Numbered from the stretch's first letter, positions 54,095 through 62,905 are shown. The stretch is DNA of 64,000 nucleotides from Sulfomarinibacter sp963741385 (GCA_963741385.1 CAVUHO010000004.1:72118-136117); one strand, 5' to 3'. The notes: a model not told the origin generated them from the letters alone. Translations and numbers: made by a program.

Positions 54095-54589
54095 TCACCG
54101 CGTCTCAACGCCGCCCTCCGAACCTTCCAGGGGCTTTTCATTTGAGACGCGCCGTTTCGGTTGACCGGCCACATAATGGGTTGCGTACAGCGACTCCATA
54201 TAAGGGCTGCCGCTTTTTGAAAAACGCAGCAGCGTCTTGCGGCCCTTGCCCCATTTCTTGGAGACCGTCACCGACTGTTTCAGGCCGCGCTCTTCGGCGT
54301 GATATCTCAGGATCTTCAGCACCCGTTGCGCCTTTGAAAGGTTGCAGGTGATGACCCGTTCGAGATAGGGGACCCGCCCGAACCGCCAATCTTCGAAACG
54401 GTCCTTCTCGAGGAAACCGATTCTCATCATGACATCGACCGGCGCCACCACCGTTCCGTTTTGGAGGATCGCGTGGACCGCCGCCGTGACCCGGGGGTAC
54501 AACGTGTCCTTTTTGAAGCTCGACTTCTTGGTTTTCAAGACCTCGTCCCGCGCCGATGAGTTTCCGTTCCGCCCGTCACCAAGGATCAT
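54095..54589 (-). CDS. Basic protein of an unnamed conserved-looking family
   Basis: 164 aa, very basic. I know no function. It has a well-organised core, YPRVTAAVHAILQNGTVVAPVDVMMRIGFL, DWRFGRVPYLERVITCNLSKAQRVLKIL and TVSKKWGKGRKTLLRFSKSG, and ends YATHYVAGQPK. The DWRFGRVPYLERVI block followed by basic helices suggests nucleic-acid binding. The long runs of aromatic-plus-basic residues and one Cys are compatible with an RNA-binding role. ATG 54589 is chosen; the reading upstream runs into REP repeat DNA. Flanked by the TPR gene and a dense REP cluster. The family seems to occur in many bacteria by my memory, but I cannot verify that here. Confidence 0.65.
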   Translation of the reverse strand: MILGDGRNGNSSARDEVLKTKKSSFKKDTLYPRVTAAVHAILQNGTVVAPVDVMMRIGFLEKDRFEDWRFGRVPYLERVITCNLSKAQRVLKILRYHAEERGLKQSVTVSKKWGKGRKTLLRFSKSGSPYMESLYATHYVAGQPKRRVSNEKPLEGSEGGVETR

Positions 54590-54644
54590 AACCAAGCGGC
54601 GCGAGAAGTACGAGCCGCGGGATCGCGGGGTGACACCGTGAACC

Positions 54645-55047
54645 TCCCGCCGGCACGCGAGACGCGTGCCCCACAACCGGTTCGCGGCGCCTTGTGGGAC
54701 AGCCGTCCCGGCTGCCGGGCGCAGGCCTCACGCTGATTTTGTGGGGCAGCCGTCCCGGCTGCCATGCGGCACGCGAGACGCGTGCCCCACAACACGGGCC
54801 CCAGGCGCCTTGTGGGGCAGCCGTCCCGGCTGCCAGCGTCCCGGCTGCCATGCGGCACGCGAGACGCGTGCCCCACAACACGGGCCCCAGGCGCCTTGTG
54901 GGGCAGCCGTCCCGGCTGCCGGACGAAGGCCTCACGCTGATTTTGTGGGGCAGCCGTCCCGGCTGCCATGCGGCACGCGAGACGCGTGCCCCACAACACG
55001 GGCCCCAGGCGCCTTGTGGGGCAGCCGTCCCGGCTGCCGGGTGAGAC
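54645..55047. repeat. Dense REP-like cluster
   Basis: About four copies of hairpin A (GGCACGCGAGACGCGTGCC) alternate with six of hairpin B (GGCAGCCGTCCCGGCTGCC), linked by CCCCACAA/TTGTGGGG arms. A larger unit containing CCTCACGCTGATTTTGTGGGG is itself duplicated (54725 and 54932). A truncated B copy at about 54835 marks a recombination point. No transposase is in the window. Confidence 0.9.
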
Positions 55048-55051
55048 GGCA

Positions 55052-55591
55052 TCACTGCCCGGTCGGAATCGGGACCGGTATGGGAAGTGTCGTCGACACC
55101 TCAGTGCCCCACAGGGGCTTGACCGTGGCGGATGGCCCGTCCGGCGGGTCGATGGTGAATCCCCCGCTCCACACCGGTCTGAGGTAGGTCAGCGCCTCGC
55201 CCGGCGCATCGATCGTCAAACCGCCGTTCCAGCCCGGCTTGATATACGTCCTGGCCTCACCGACCGTGTCGACCGTGTAGCCGCCGTTCAAACCCGGTCT
55301 GACATACGTGGGCAGCCCGCCGACCGCCTGCACCTTATAGCCCCCGCCCCACGCCGGCTTGACCGATATCGGCGTCTCGCCGACCTGCTGGATCGTGTAG
55401 CCGCCGCTCCAATCCGAGCGAACCGTGATCGTCGGCTCTCCCGGTGTGGACACCGTGTAGCCACTGTTCGTCCCCGGCGTCGCGGGGATCGGGACCCAGA
55501 TGCGCTGCTCCGAGACCGACGAATCCTGCGCCGCGACCATTGAAACCCCGAACAGCACGAGAGCCGAAATCAGAACCAGAGAGCGGTGCAT
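55052..55591 (-). CDS. Secreted protein of six 20-residue repeats
   Basis: 179 aa. Signal peptide LVLISALVLFGVSMVAAQ, then a linker, then six tandem 20-aa units: e.g. TVSTPGEPTITVRSDWSGGY, TIQQVGETPISVKPAWGGGY, KVQAVGGLPTYVRPGLNGGY, and three more. The consensus is T-[VI]-x3-G-[EG]-x-x-T-Y-[VIL]-[RK]-P-x-W-x-G-G-[YLF]. Each probably makes a beta hairpin with aromatic and Gly-Gly turns, so the whole could be a beta-solenoid or a sticky fibre. There are no cysteines. The mature protein should be periplasmic or extracellular. AAAGGAGC before the ATG region fits a ribosome site. Not recognised as a named family. Confidence 0.75.
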   Translation of the reverse strand: MHRSLVLISALVLFGVSMVAAQDSSVSEQRIWVPIPATPGTNSGYTVSTPGEPTITVRSDWSGGYTIQQVGETPISVKPAWGGGYKVQAVGGLPTYVRPGLNGGYTVDTVGEARTYIKPGWNGGLTIDAPGEALTYLRPVWSGGFTIDPPDGPSATVKPLWGTEVSTTLPIPVPIPTGQ

Positions 55592-55736
55592 CGTTCCATG
55601 CTCCTTTCGTCAACTCCCGGAACAACAGCAAGACCGATGCCCGAACTCAGATTGAGATGCCGAGAGGCTCCCGGTCGCCGCCGTCCACCGGGGAGGACTG
55701 ATGTCGATCACACAGGACGTTCCGAGACACAATGCC

Positions 55737-56195
55737 TCACCGCATCCGCGGATCGATGTCGAGCCTGACCGGGCTCCCGATCGCTATCCCATGGAACCCG
55801 GGGTGCCTCGGGTTGACGATGAAGTTCGACTCGTGCGGCACGATGACGCTCGGGATCTCGAGGATGCACGACCGCTGCGACCCAACCCACTCGTCGCCGA
55901 TCCGCTGCAGATCAAATGGAGCCGGGAAGGATCGCCAGGTTGGAGGGAGTCTCTCCTGATGCACCCTTTCGACCATCGCGGCGTCGAACGTGATCGGAAT
56001 GGTGACGTAGAACGGGAGCATCCTGAGGTCGGCATGGACCAGCGTCTCGAGCAGCGCGAGCGAAGTCGTCGCCGATGTGTAGACCACGGCGCGGCCGGCG
56101 CTGTGCCACCGTCCGCCGAAGAGCCGAGCCCCCTCTCCGTCGAAAGCGCTCTCCACATACCGGTTTTTCACGACCCGCCAGGCGATCACCGTCAA
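55737..56195 (-). CDS. RES-domain toxin
   Basis: 152 aa. The start is TTG 56195 (TTGA overlap with the upstream stop), with GTG 56189 possible. The RES core is clear: FDGEGARLFGGRWHSAGRAV, VYTSATTSLALLETLVH (Arg, Tyr and Glu of the RES name are in this region). RES toxins of the Xre-RES class degrade NAD+ and stop growth. The antitoxin is encoded immediately upstream. The length is normal for the family. Likely cytosolic. Nothing suggests damage. Confidence 0.9.
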   Translation of the reverse strand: MTVIAWRVVKNRYVESAFDGEGARLFGGRWHSAGRAVVYTSATTSLALLETLVHADLRMLPFYVTIPITFDAAMVERVHQERLPPTWRSFPAPFDLQRIGDEWVGSQRSCILEIPSVIVPHESNFIVNPRHPGFHGIAIGSPVRLDIDPRMR

Positions 56196-56689
56196 CTGAT
56201 CACCCCATGCTCGATCCGGCCGATCAGATTCTCGACTTCGCGGGCGCCGACCTCGGTCCTGACCATCTCGAACGGGCAGGCCCCGCCGAGGCCGCGGTTG
56301 CCATGCATCATCCACTCCTGGGCTGCGTCGGCATCGCCCTCGAACAAATGGATCGCCCCCGCGAAAACCCGCGCCAGCCGTACCAGCCGGTCCGACTCGT
56401 CCGGCTGGAGGCGGCCCGCCTTCTTCCTTCGAGCAAGCGTCCGCGGCGTGATTTGCGCGACTTCCGCGAGGTCGTGCGAGGACACCTTGAGGTTGCGCTT
56501 GAGCCTTTCGAACGCGGCGAAGGAAACCCCCTCTTCAAGCCGCCTGACCAGCCCCGCGGTGTCGAACGAACGAAGGCCGAGCAACGACACATACTCGTGC
56601 CGGCCGGAAACTCCTGCAACCGTCCCGGCGCCGTAATCGAGAGCACTCTCCGAGACACCGCTGCCTTTCGATTTAGAGATTGACGACAT
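56192..56689 (-). CDS. Xre/ParS/MbcA-type antitoxin (DUF2384)
   Basis: 165 aa. The central Xre-like helix-turn-helix is KVSSHDLAEVAQITPRTLARRK, followed by the toxin-binding C-terminal domain (MbcA/ParS/Xre): AGAIHLFEGDADAAQEWMM, GACPFEMVRTEVGAREVENLIGRIEHG. It neutralises RES by covering its active site and represses the operon. The first 40 residues are disordered. ATG 56689 has GGAGG 8 nt upstream. Promoter and a palindromic operator are listed next. Upstream of the RES gene in the same transcript. Confidence 0.9.
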   Translation of the reverse strand: MSSISKSKGSGVSESALDYGAGTVAGVSGRHEYVSLLGLRSFDTAGLVRRLEEGVSFAAFERLKRNLKVSSHDLAEVAQITPRTLARRKKAGRLQPDESDRLVRLARVFAGAIHLFEGDADAAQEWMMHGNRGLGGACPFEMVRTEVGAREVENLIGRIEHGVIS

Positions 56690-56717
56690 CGAGCTCCGCC
56701 TCCAGCCTTTTGGCACT

Positions 56718-56746
56718 AATATAGATGCCAGATGGCATAGTGTCAA
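56718..56746 (-). promoter_or_regulatory. Consensus promoter with palindromic operator
   Basis: On the minus strand TTGACA, 17 bp, TATATT: near-perfect sigma-70. The spacer contains the palindrome ATGCCA-TC-TGGCAT (56725-56738), a likely site for the Xre antitoxin to repress its own operon. Confidence 0.75.
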
Positions 56747-56814
56747 GGAAACGCTCCGATCCCCCGGAAGTGAAGCCTCCTCGTGACACGAAGATCGATC
56801 CGATCCCGGCGCCG

Positions 56815-59161
56815 TTACGCCCGAACCACCGCCGTCCTGGCGAGGCCGATGACCTCGAGCCGCTCGTGCCCCGTGCCGGCGAGTCTGGCATCGAGCCACG
56901 CCTCGGCCTTTTTGGCCAGCATTCGCCACTCTTGAATCGTGTCGAGGGCGTTGAGCTGAAGATAGGCGAGCGCGGCCGCAGTGGCGACGACGGCTTCGCC
57001 CTCCGGGAGTTCCTGGAGCTTCTGGGCCAGGTGTTGCAGCGTCTTCAGCTTCAGACCGACCGCCTTTGCCAGTGCTTTGTCGAGCGCCCACGACCCATCC
57101 GCTCGTTGGAGCAGGGTGACGGCGTCGTGATCCGGGGTGCGGACATTCGGGGGAAAGTCGTCGTAGGGGAACTCATGGCCGCGGTCGGGTTGAGATGGCA
57201 ACGGCCCATACTCTTGCGGCGGCCCCATGCTCATGTGCTTCATTCTTCCAACCGTCAAATCCATTGCGGCCCCTATCAGCGCGGGCGCGGCGTGCATCGC
57301 GACCATTCTCGCCGCGGGCATCAGCCCGCCCCAGTCCCTGGTCAACGCCTGCGGCACCAGCACGAGCCGGCCGCGCTCCTGCGCCTCTTTTCCGTCCCGC
57401 TCCTCGACCGCCACAAACGACGTCTGCGACGAGGCGAGCTGGTAGCGCACACCGAGATCGACGATGGCCTTGCGTGACGCGAGACTCCTTGCGCCCGCGT
57501 TGTTGTGAGCCGCCCTCTTCGTGGAGGCGACTCGTCCCCTCCTCGAGGTCGCGGATCTCGGCGCGGGCAGCCAGGGCGCCGATCGTGGTGCCCTCGGCAG
57601 CGGCGGCCGGATCGATCGGCACCTCCCAGCTCACGTCGCGCTCACCGAGCCGGCCGGCCAGCCGCACCGTGCCGGCCTCGAGGCTCGGCAAACGCAGGTA
57701 GACCAGGAACGGCTCGCCGTCGAAGATCTGCGCCATGCCGATAGGGCGCGCGCTCGTCGACGACCTCGCCCTTCCACTCCACCCTCAGGTCCTCGACCAC
57801 CGGCGCGCCCAGCCGCGCGAACTGCCGCAGCACCTTGGGCTCGATGCGCTCCCCCGGCTTGATGAACTCGGCCACGCCACCGCTCGCGCGGGCGACGCCG
57901 TTGATGAAGTGCTCGCTCGGACCGTGGCCGATGCCGATGGTGAAGACCCGCGCCGACCCGGCGTGGCGGCGCGCGAGGTCGATGACCGCGGCGTCGTTGG
58001 TCACCTCGCCGTCGGTCAGCAGCACGACCCCGCGCGGCATGCCCAGGTCCGGCCGCTCCAGCGCGTCGGCCAGCGGCGCCAGCACCTCCGTGCCGCCCAT
58101 ATCGGCATCGATCTTCTGGACGTAATGCGTCGCCTCCTCGAGGCTCGCCTGGGTGTAGGCCCTGCTCTTCCCGAACATCGCCTCGAAGTGCGAGCCGAAG
58201 CCCACGATGTCGAAGCGGTCGCCCTTCTGCAGGCTGCGCAGGCAGAGCTGCAGCGCCCGCCGCGCCTCCTCGATCGAGCCGCCGCCCATCGACCCCGAGC
58301 GGTCGATCAGGAAGATCACCTCGCGCGGCGCCCGCGGGCCGGCGTCGAGCTTCGGCAGGAACGACACCGCGGCCACCGCGCTGCCGTCGTCCTGCCGCTC
58401 AACCACGACGCTGCGGCTCGCGCGGGGCGGCCGGCGCTGATCAGCAGCACCAGGTCTTCGTTCATGGCGGCCGTCTCCTGTGACAGCTCGACCGTGGCGC
58501 CCTCGCCGCGCGGCTTCCAGCGCAGCGGGTGCGAGGGCGACTCGATGCCGGCGACCCCGCCCGGGATATCCACCTCGGCCCGGAACTCGAGACCGTACGG
58601 CACCTCGAATGCAGTCGGCGGGTTGAGCTTCTCGGCCTCGCTCTGACCGATGCCCGCGCGGTCCGCGGCCGGCGCATAGCGGGGCGCGACGGTGGTGGGC
58701 AGTGTGAAGCGCAGCGACTCGCCTTCCCAGCCGAGCTCCATCACCCAGCTCAGCTCGACCACCATCTCCTGCCCCGGCAGGAGGTTGCCGACGCTCGCCT
58801 GAAACACGTTGGGCCGATGGGCGTCCAACAACACCGCGCCGTGGCCGGCGGCGAGCGCCTCGTCGTACTCGTCGAAGGCCTGCTCCTTCTCCTTGACCGT
58901 GCCGACGATCCGACGACCACCGGTCTCGATCACCAGCCCGGTCACCGCCGCCTTCTCCGGCGCCGGAAACACGTACACCGCCTCGATCGGCTTTTTGCCT
59001 TCGTTGCGGAAGCGCTGGCGCATGACGACCCGGCTCAAGGGGCCCGTGATCTCGGCCACAACGTTCACCCCGAGCAGCGGGATCGCCGCACCCGGCTCCC
59101 CTCGCCGCCCCTTCGCCGACACATACGCGCCGGCCATCACTTCCGCAGTTTCAGCTCCCAT
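56815..59161 (-). pseudogene. VIT/VWA domain protein, frameshifted
   Basis: A complete vault-VIT plus VWA protein of about 780 aa can be read across four frames. The first part (59161-about 58430) is the VIT domain: VVMRQRFRNEGKKPIEAVYVFP, VKEKEQAFDEYDEALAAG, FQASVGNLLPGQEM. Then 58420-57745 is the VWA domain with a MIDAS motif: VIFLIDRSGSMGGGS, DMGGTEVLAPLADAL, LLTDGEVTND. The rest shows GEPFLVYLRLPSLEAG and, after another slip, VRYQLASSQTSFVAVEERD, the standard end of the family. Breaks are near 58430, 57740 and 57510. Overlaps MerR by 11 bases, so it is MerR's operon partner. Since all the domains are otherwise conserved, sequencing errors are a real alternative. Confidence 0.8.
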
Positions 59162-59626
59162 CGTCGCCTCCCTCGCCCCCCAATTCGTTGATGAACCGTG
59201 CCAGAGCGGCGAGCTGCCGCTCGGTCAGCGCGCTGTCGGCCCCGAGCACGTGCAGCTCGAAACCGGGCATCACCCCCTGCCGCATCCAGACCTGGCCCGG
59301 CCGAGCCGCGAGCCGCGAGATCCCTCGACCGACACCCTGGTCCCTCCGGCCGGTCACCTTCTCCGCGAGCTTCGTCTGCACCCGGCATCCGCCGCCGGCG
59401 CCGGCTCGCCCGCCAGGTGGCGCCTGATCTCCTCGAGCGTCGCCCCCTGCTCCTGAAGTGACTTCACCCGCAGCAACGCCGCCAGGTGCTCGGCCCCATA
59501 GTGCTCACCGCGGCCGCGCCCCAGAGGCTCCGGGATCAGCCCCCGCTGAACGTAGTAGCGAACCGTCCGGCGCGTGACCCCACCACGTTCCGCGATCTCA
59601 CCTATGGAGATTCGAGCGTCGTCCAT
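59151..59626 (-). pseudogene. MerR-family regulator, one frameshift
   Basis: The N-terminal part (from ATG 59626) is a MerR winged-helix: RISIGEIAERGGVTRRTVRYYVQRGLIPEP, GEHYGAEHLAALLRVKSLQEQGATLEEI. Near 59385 the frame slips by one and the natural continuation is QTKLAEKVTGRRDQG, then WMRQGVMPGFELHV, ending INELGGEGGDDGS. The restored length is about 158 aa. The short effector part fits regulators controlling a VIT-domain operon. A dyad operator sits 15-39 bp upstream of the start. Whether the slip is real or an assembly error cannot be decided here. Confidence 0.75.
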
Positions 59627-59640
59627 GAATACAAATTTGG

Positions 59641-59665
59641 CACTTAACTGTCGCATTGTCAAGTG
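59641..59665. promoter_or_regulatory. MerR-type operator dyad
   Basis: CACTTAAC-TGTCGCATT-GTCAAGTG: two 8-bp arms with one mismatch, 9-bp spacer. A TTGACA (-35, minus strand, 59662-59657) lies inside it. A -10 of CAAATT type would follow at 17 bp. Placement fits autoregulation by MerR. Confidence 0.6.
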
Positions 59666-59892
59666 TCGCATTAAAAATGACGGACGGCGCACGCCCGCCA
59701 TTCCGGTGCAACAACCCGAAGGGCATCACCGGCGCCTGCAATTTACTCAGCTGATTGAGTAAATCTACTCATCATCGCGAGAAAACCTCGGTCGCCGTCG
59801 TTCATCCGCGAGTTTTTCGACCCCCGTTCCTCCAGACTCCGTGAGCCCCGACGGTTCCTCCAGGTCGTTGCGAGGTCGGCAAGAACACGCCC

Positions 59893-60267
59893 GTGCGCAG
59901 GGTCCTCGACACCGCGCATATAACAGCCCAATCCGGGCTCACGCCGAAGGAAGCCAGGAACGACCCCGAGTTTTTCGGCCATCTGACCGAGTCGGCCGCC
60001 GGCGCCCACCTCTCCAACGCGGTAGCCATCGGTCGGTGCGAGCTCTTCTATTGGCGCGACCGAAACCGCGAGGTCCACTTCGTCGCCCGGGCGGGGCGCC
60101 GTCTCGTGGCAATCGAGGTCGAGAGCACTCGCCGCCGCGGTTCGCTCTCCGGCCTGGTGGCTTTCGCCCAGGCTTTCTCGCCCGACCGCACCTTGCTCAT
60201 CGGCGGCGACGGCCTCAGCATCGAAGTCTTCCTGTCACACCCGGTGGAGCATTGGATACTCAATTGA
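59893..60267 (+). pseudogene. Remnant of a DUF4143 ATPase
   Basis: Only the C-terminal third (124 aa) is present. DTAHITAQSGLTPKEARND, LTESAAGAHLSNAVA, LFYWRDRNREVHFVARAG and VAIEVESTRRRGSLSGL are the standard DUF4143 nuclease-like end of the AAA/DUF4143 family (PD-(D/E)XK-like core with Asp/Glu/Lys pattern). The AAA domain with Walker motifs is absent, and the region upstream (59630-59890) contains none of it. So it is a 5'-deleted gene. It might still be read from an accidental GTG start. Confidence 0.75.
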
Positions 60268-60363
60268 CGGGAGGCAGCAAAGGCCCCGTTGAGTGCAACC
60301 TTACGACCGACCCCGACCATCGGGAGAAAGTTGTGAGATTGTGATACCTGACACGACTTCTTG

Positions 60364-60640
60364 TTTTGTGGGGCAGCCGTCCCGGCTGCCGGGTGGGAGG
60401 TGCCGAAAGGACGTTGCCTGCAGCCCCCGCCCAGATCCCTCCGCTACGGCCCTCCGGGCCTTCGGTCGGGATGACAGTTTGGAGGACGGACCCCGCCTCG
60501 GTCGGGATGACAGGTTTAGATGCGTCGGCGACGGGTTGTGGGGCAGCCGTCCCGGCTGCCGGGCGGGAGGGGCGCCATCCAGCCGTAGCCAACCGCCCAC
60601 CCGGCACGCGGGACGCGTGCCCCACAATGCGCTCCGAGGC
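60364..60640. repeat. Composite repeat with REP hairpins
   Basis: A REP hairpin B, a fixed stretch ending CCTCCGCTACGGCCCTCCGGGCC, and two 36-bp units starting GGTCGGGATGACAG (60464 and 60500). Then come another hairpin B at 60536 and a hairpin A at about 60602-60625. Two later copies at 62268 and 62547 carry five 36-bp units each. Confidence 0.85.
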
Positions 60641-60671
60641 ATCTCGTTGTACAGCTCCGAGGGAGCATTGC

Positions 60672-60677
60672 TATGCT
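60672..60677 (+). promoter_or_regulatory. -10-like box, probable leaderless start
   Basis: TATGCT, 7 nt, ATG 60685, the start of the aroDE fusion. Confidence 0.45.
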
Positions 60678-60684
60678 CTCGGCG

Positions 60685-62186
60685 ATGGATTGGATCGTTT
60701 CGCTGACGCCGGAGGTTTCGGAGAACCCGTTGGAGGCCGTTGCAAGGCCGCCGGAGGGGGCTTCGATCGTCGAGGTGCGGGCGGATCTGTTTCCGGGGAT
60801 CGACCTGCGGGCGGCGATCTGCGCGTGCCCGCTGCCGGTTTTGGTGACGTTGAGGTCGAGCGCCGAGGGCGGGCGTGGGCCGACCGACCCGGACGAGCGG
60901 CGTGTCGCTGCTGGAGGCGGCACGGGAAGCCGGCGCGGCGTTGATCGATCTCGAGCACGAGCGGGACGGTCACCTGGTGCGGGCGTTGGGGCTGGCCCCC
61001 GAGCAGGTGGTGCTGTCGTGGCACTCGGTCGACGGCACGCCGGAGGATCTCGGCGAGATCGCCGCACGGATGCTGGAAACGCCGGCGCGCTGGGTCAAGG
61101 TGGTCCCGACCGCGACGTCGGTCGCCGATCTGGTGGCGGGCTTGGAGTTGCACGGGCGGTTCAACGATCGTGCACGGCAGCGGCGGCGGTTGTTGACCTT
61201 TGCGATGGGTGCGCCCGGTGTGGCGAGCCGCTATCTGGCGCCGCTCCTCGGTCCTCCTTTTTCCTTTGCTGCGTGGAGCGAGGGCGCGGAGGCGGCGCCA
61301 GGCCAGCTGACCATCGCAAAGACTACAGCCGTCATCTCGCACCTCAACGGTCCGCCGCAGCGACTCTATGGGGTGGTGGGTTCGGACGTCAGCCGCAGCC
61401 TCAGCCCGGCGCTGCACGCGGCCGCGTACCGCGCGCTGGGCCTCCCCTATCTGATGCTGCCCGTCAGCGTGCCCGAGGCGACCGAGCTCGGAGGAACTCT
61501 TCGTGCCGCGGGGCGACACCTGTTTCGACCGCATCGGTCTCCACGCCCACGGTTGGGCGGTGACCACTCCGTATAAGGACCTGGCCGCGGAGGCTGCGGA
61601 CCTCGCGGCGCCGAGGGTGCGGCGCGCCGGGGCCGCCAACACGCTGGTCCTCAATGTGGGCAAGGTTGTAGCCGAGAACACCGATGCCGACGGGATCGTC
61701 GGTTCTCTCGTCAGTCTCGGCTTCGACCCGTCGGGCCACCGGGCAGTGGTCCAGGGGACCGGCGGTGCGGCGCGGGGAGCGGCCGTCGGTCTGCACCTGG
61801 CGGGTGCGGATGTGGTGGTGCGGAGCCGGTCGGACGAGCGGGCCAAAGAGACCGCGGAGAGGATCGGGGTCGAGTGGTGCGCGGCGGACGCTTTTCCGAA
61901 GGACGCGGCGATCCTGGTCAACGCGACGCCGCTCGGACGCGGCCCCGATGGGGCGTGTCCGTTTTCAGACGAAGAGATTTCGGGTGCCTCGGCTGTGGTC
62001 GACATGGTGTACGCCGACCACACCACGGCTTTGGTGGAGCGAGCCCGCGAAGCGGGGTTGGTCGCGGCCGACGGCCGCGAGGTGCTGCTTCACCAGGGCG
62101 TCGCCCAGTTCGCCGCCTTCATGCAGGTGGTGCCGCCGAAGGAAGCGATGCGCGCCGCCCTTGGCGGCGCGAATTCGGAATTTTGA
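60685..62186 (+). pseudogene. aroDE: Fused 3-dehydroquinate dehydratase-shikimate dehydrogenase, two frameshifts
   Basis: The shikimate pathway steps 3 and 4 are encoded in one chain. Part 1 is type I AroD: WIVSLTPEVSENPLEAVA, VEVRADLFPG, then (after a slip near 60900) LIDLEHERDG, VLSWHSVDGTP (catalytic His) and RWVKVVPTATSVADL (Schiff-base Lys). Part 2 is AroE: YGVVGSDVSRSLSPALH, then (after a single extra G near 61491) GWAVTTPYKDLA (Lys), ENTDADG (Asp), QGTGGAARGAAVG and LVNATPLG. Restored, it is about 500 aa. The order matches the bifunctional AroDE fusions of plants and some bacteria. The end NSEF is repeat-encoded. As this is an essential pathway, indels from sequencing are likely. Confidence 0.88.
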
Positions 62187-62204
62187 ATTCGGAATTCGGA
62201 ATTC
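62171..62204. repeat. 7-bp tandem repeat, partly coding
   Basis: GAATTCGG-type units overlapping the 3' end of aroDE; the last residues NSEF come from it. Confidence 0.85.
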
Positions 62205-62209
62205 AGGCC

Positions 62210-62865
62210 CGCCCTCCCGGCAGCCGGGACAGCTGCCCCACAAGGCATCACAGCGAGAATTGAACGGTTGTGGGGCGGGCGTCCCGCCTGCCGGGTGGGG
62301 GGTGTCGGAAGGACGTCGCCTGCAGCCACCACCCAGATCCCTCCGCTACGGCCCTTCGGGCCTTCGGTCGGGATGACAGTTTGGAGGACGGCCTCGACCT
62401 CGGGTCGGGATGACAGATTGGAGGTAGGCCCCCGTTTCGGTCGGGATGACAGTTTGGAGGTAGGCCTCGACCTCGGTCGGGATGACAGATTGGAGGACGG
62501 ACTCCGTTTCGGTCGGGATGAAAGGCTCAGATGTGTGGGCGACGGTTTGTGGGGCGGGCGTCCCGCCTGCCGGGTGGGGGGTGTCGGAAGGACGTTGTCT
62601 GCAGCCACCGCCCAGATCCCTCCGCTACGGCCCTTCGGGCCTTCGGTCGGGATGACAGATTGGAGGACGGCCTCGACCTCGGTCGGGATGACAGATTGGA
62701 GGACGGCCTCGACCTCGGTCGGGATGACAGTTTGGAGGACGGACTCCGTTTCGGTCGGGATGACAGTTTGGAGGTAGGCCCCCGCTTCGGTCGGGATGAC
62801 TGGCTGAGATGCGTGGGCGACGGGTTGTGGGGCAGGCGTCCCGCCTGCCGGGGTGGCCGGGTGGA
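62210..62865. repeat. Composite repeat block, two 277-bp tandem units
   Basis: A REP hairpin (62213-62242) is followed by two tandem units of 277-278 bp (from 62268 and 62547) and a third partial start at 62824. Each unit is: hairpin GGCGGGCGTCCCGCCTGCC, a fixed stretch with GTGTCGGAAGGACGT, a GGCCCTTCGGGCC hairpin, then five 36-bp repeats starting GGTCGGGATGACAG (at 62366, 62403, 62439, 62475, 62511, and 62645, 62681, 62717, 62753, 62789). No protein coding seen. Confidence 0.9.
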
Positions 62866-62900
62866 AAATCCGAAATCCGAAATCCGAAATCCGAAATTTC
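62866..62900. repeat. 7-bp tandem repeat (AAATCCG)
   Basis: About four AAATCCG units just downstream of the trpS stop codon. Confidence 0.85.
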
Positions 62901-62905
62901 TTTCG

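Noticed and set aside
62366..62815. CRISPR-like array from the 36-bp repeats
   Set aside because: Units are directly adjacent with no unique spacers; the variable 10 bp take only three recurrent forms. No cas genes are near.
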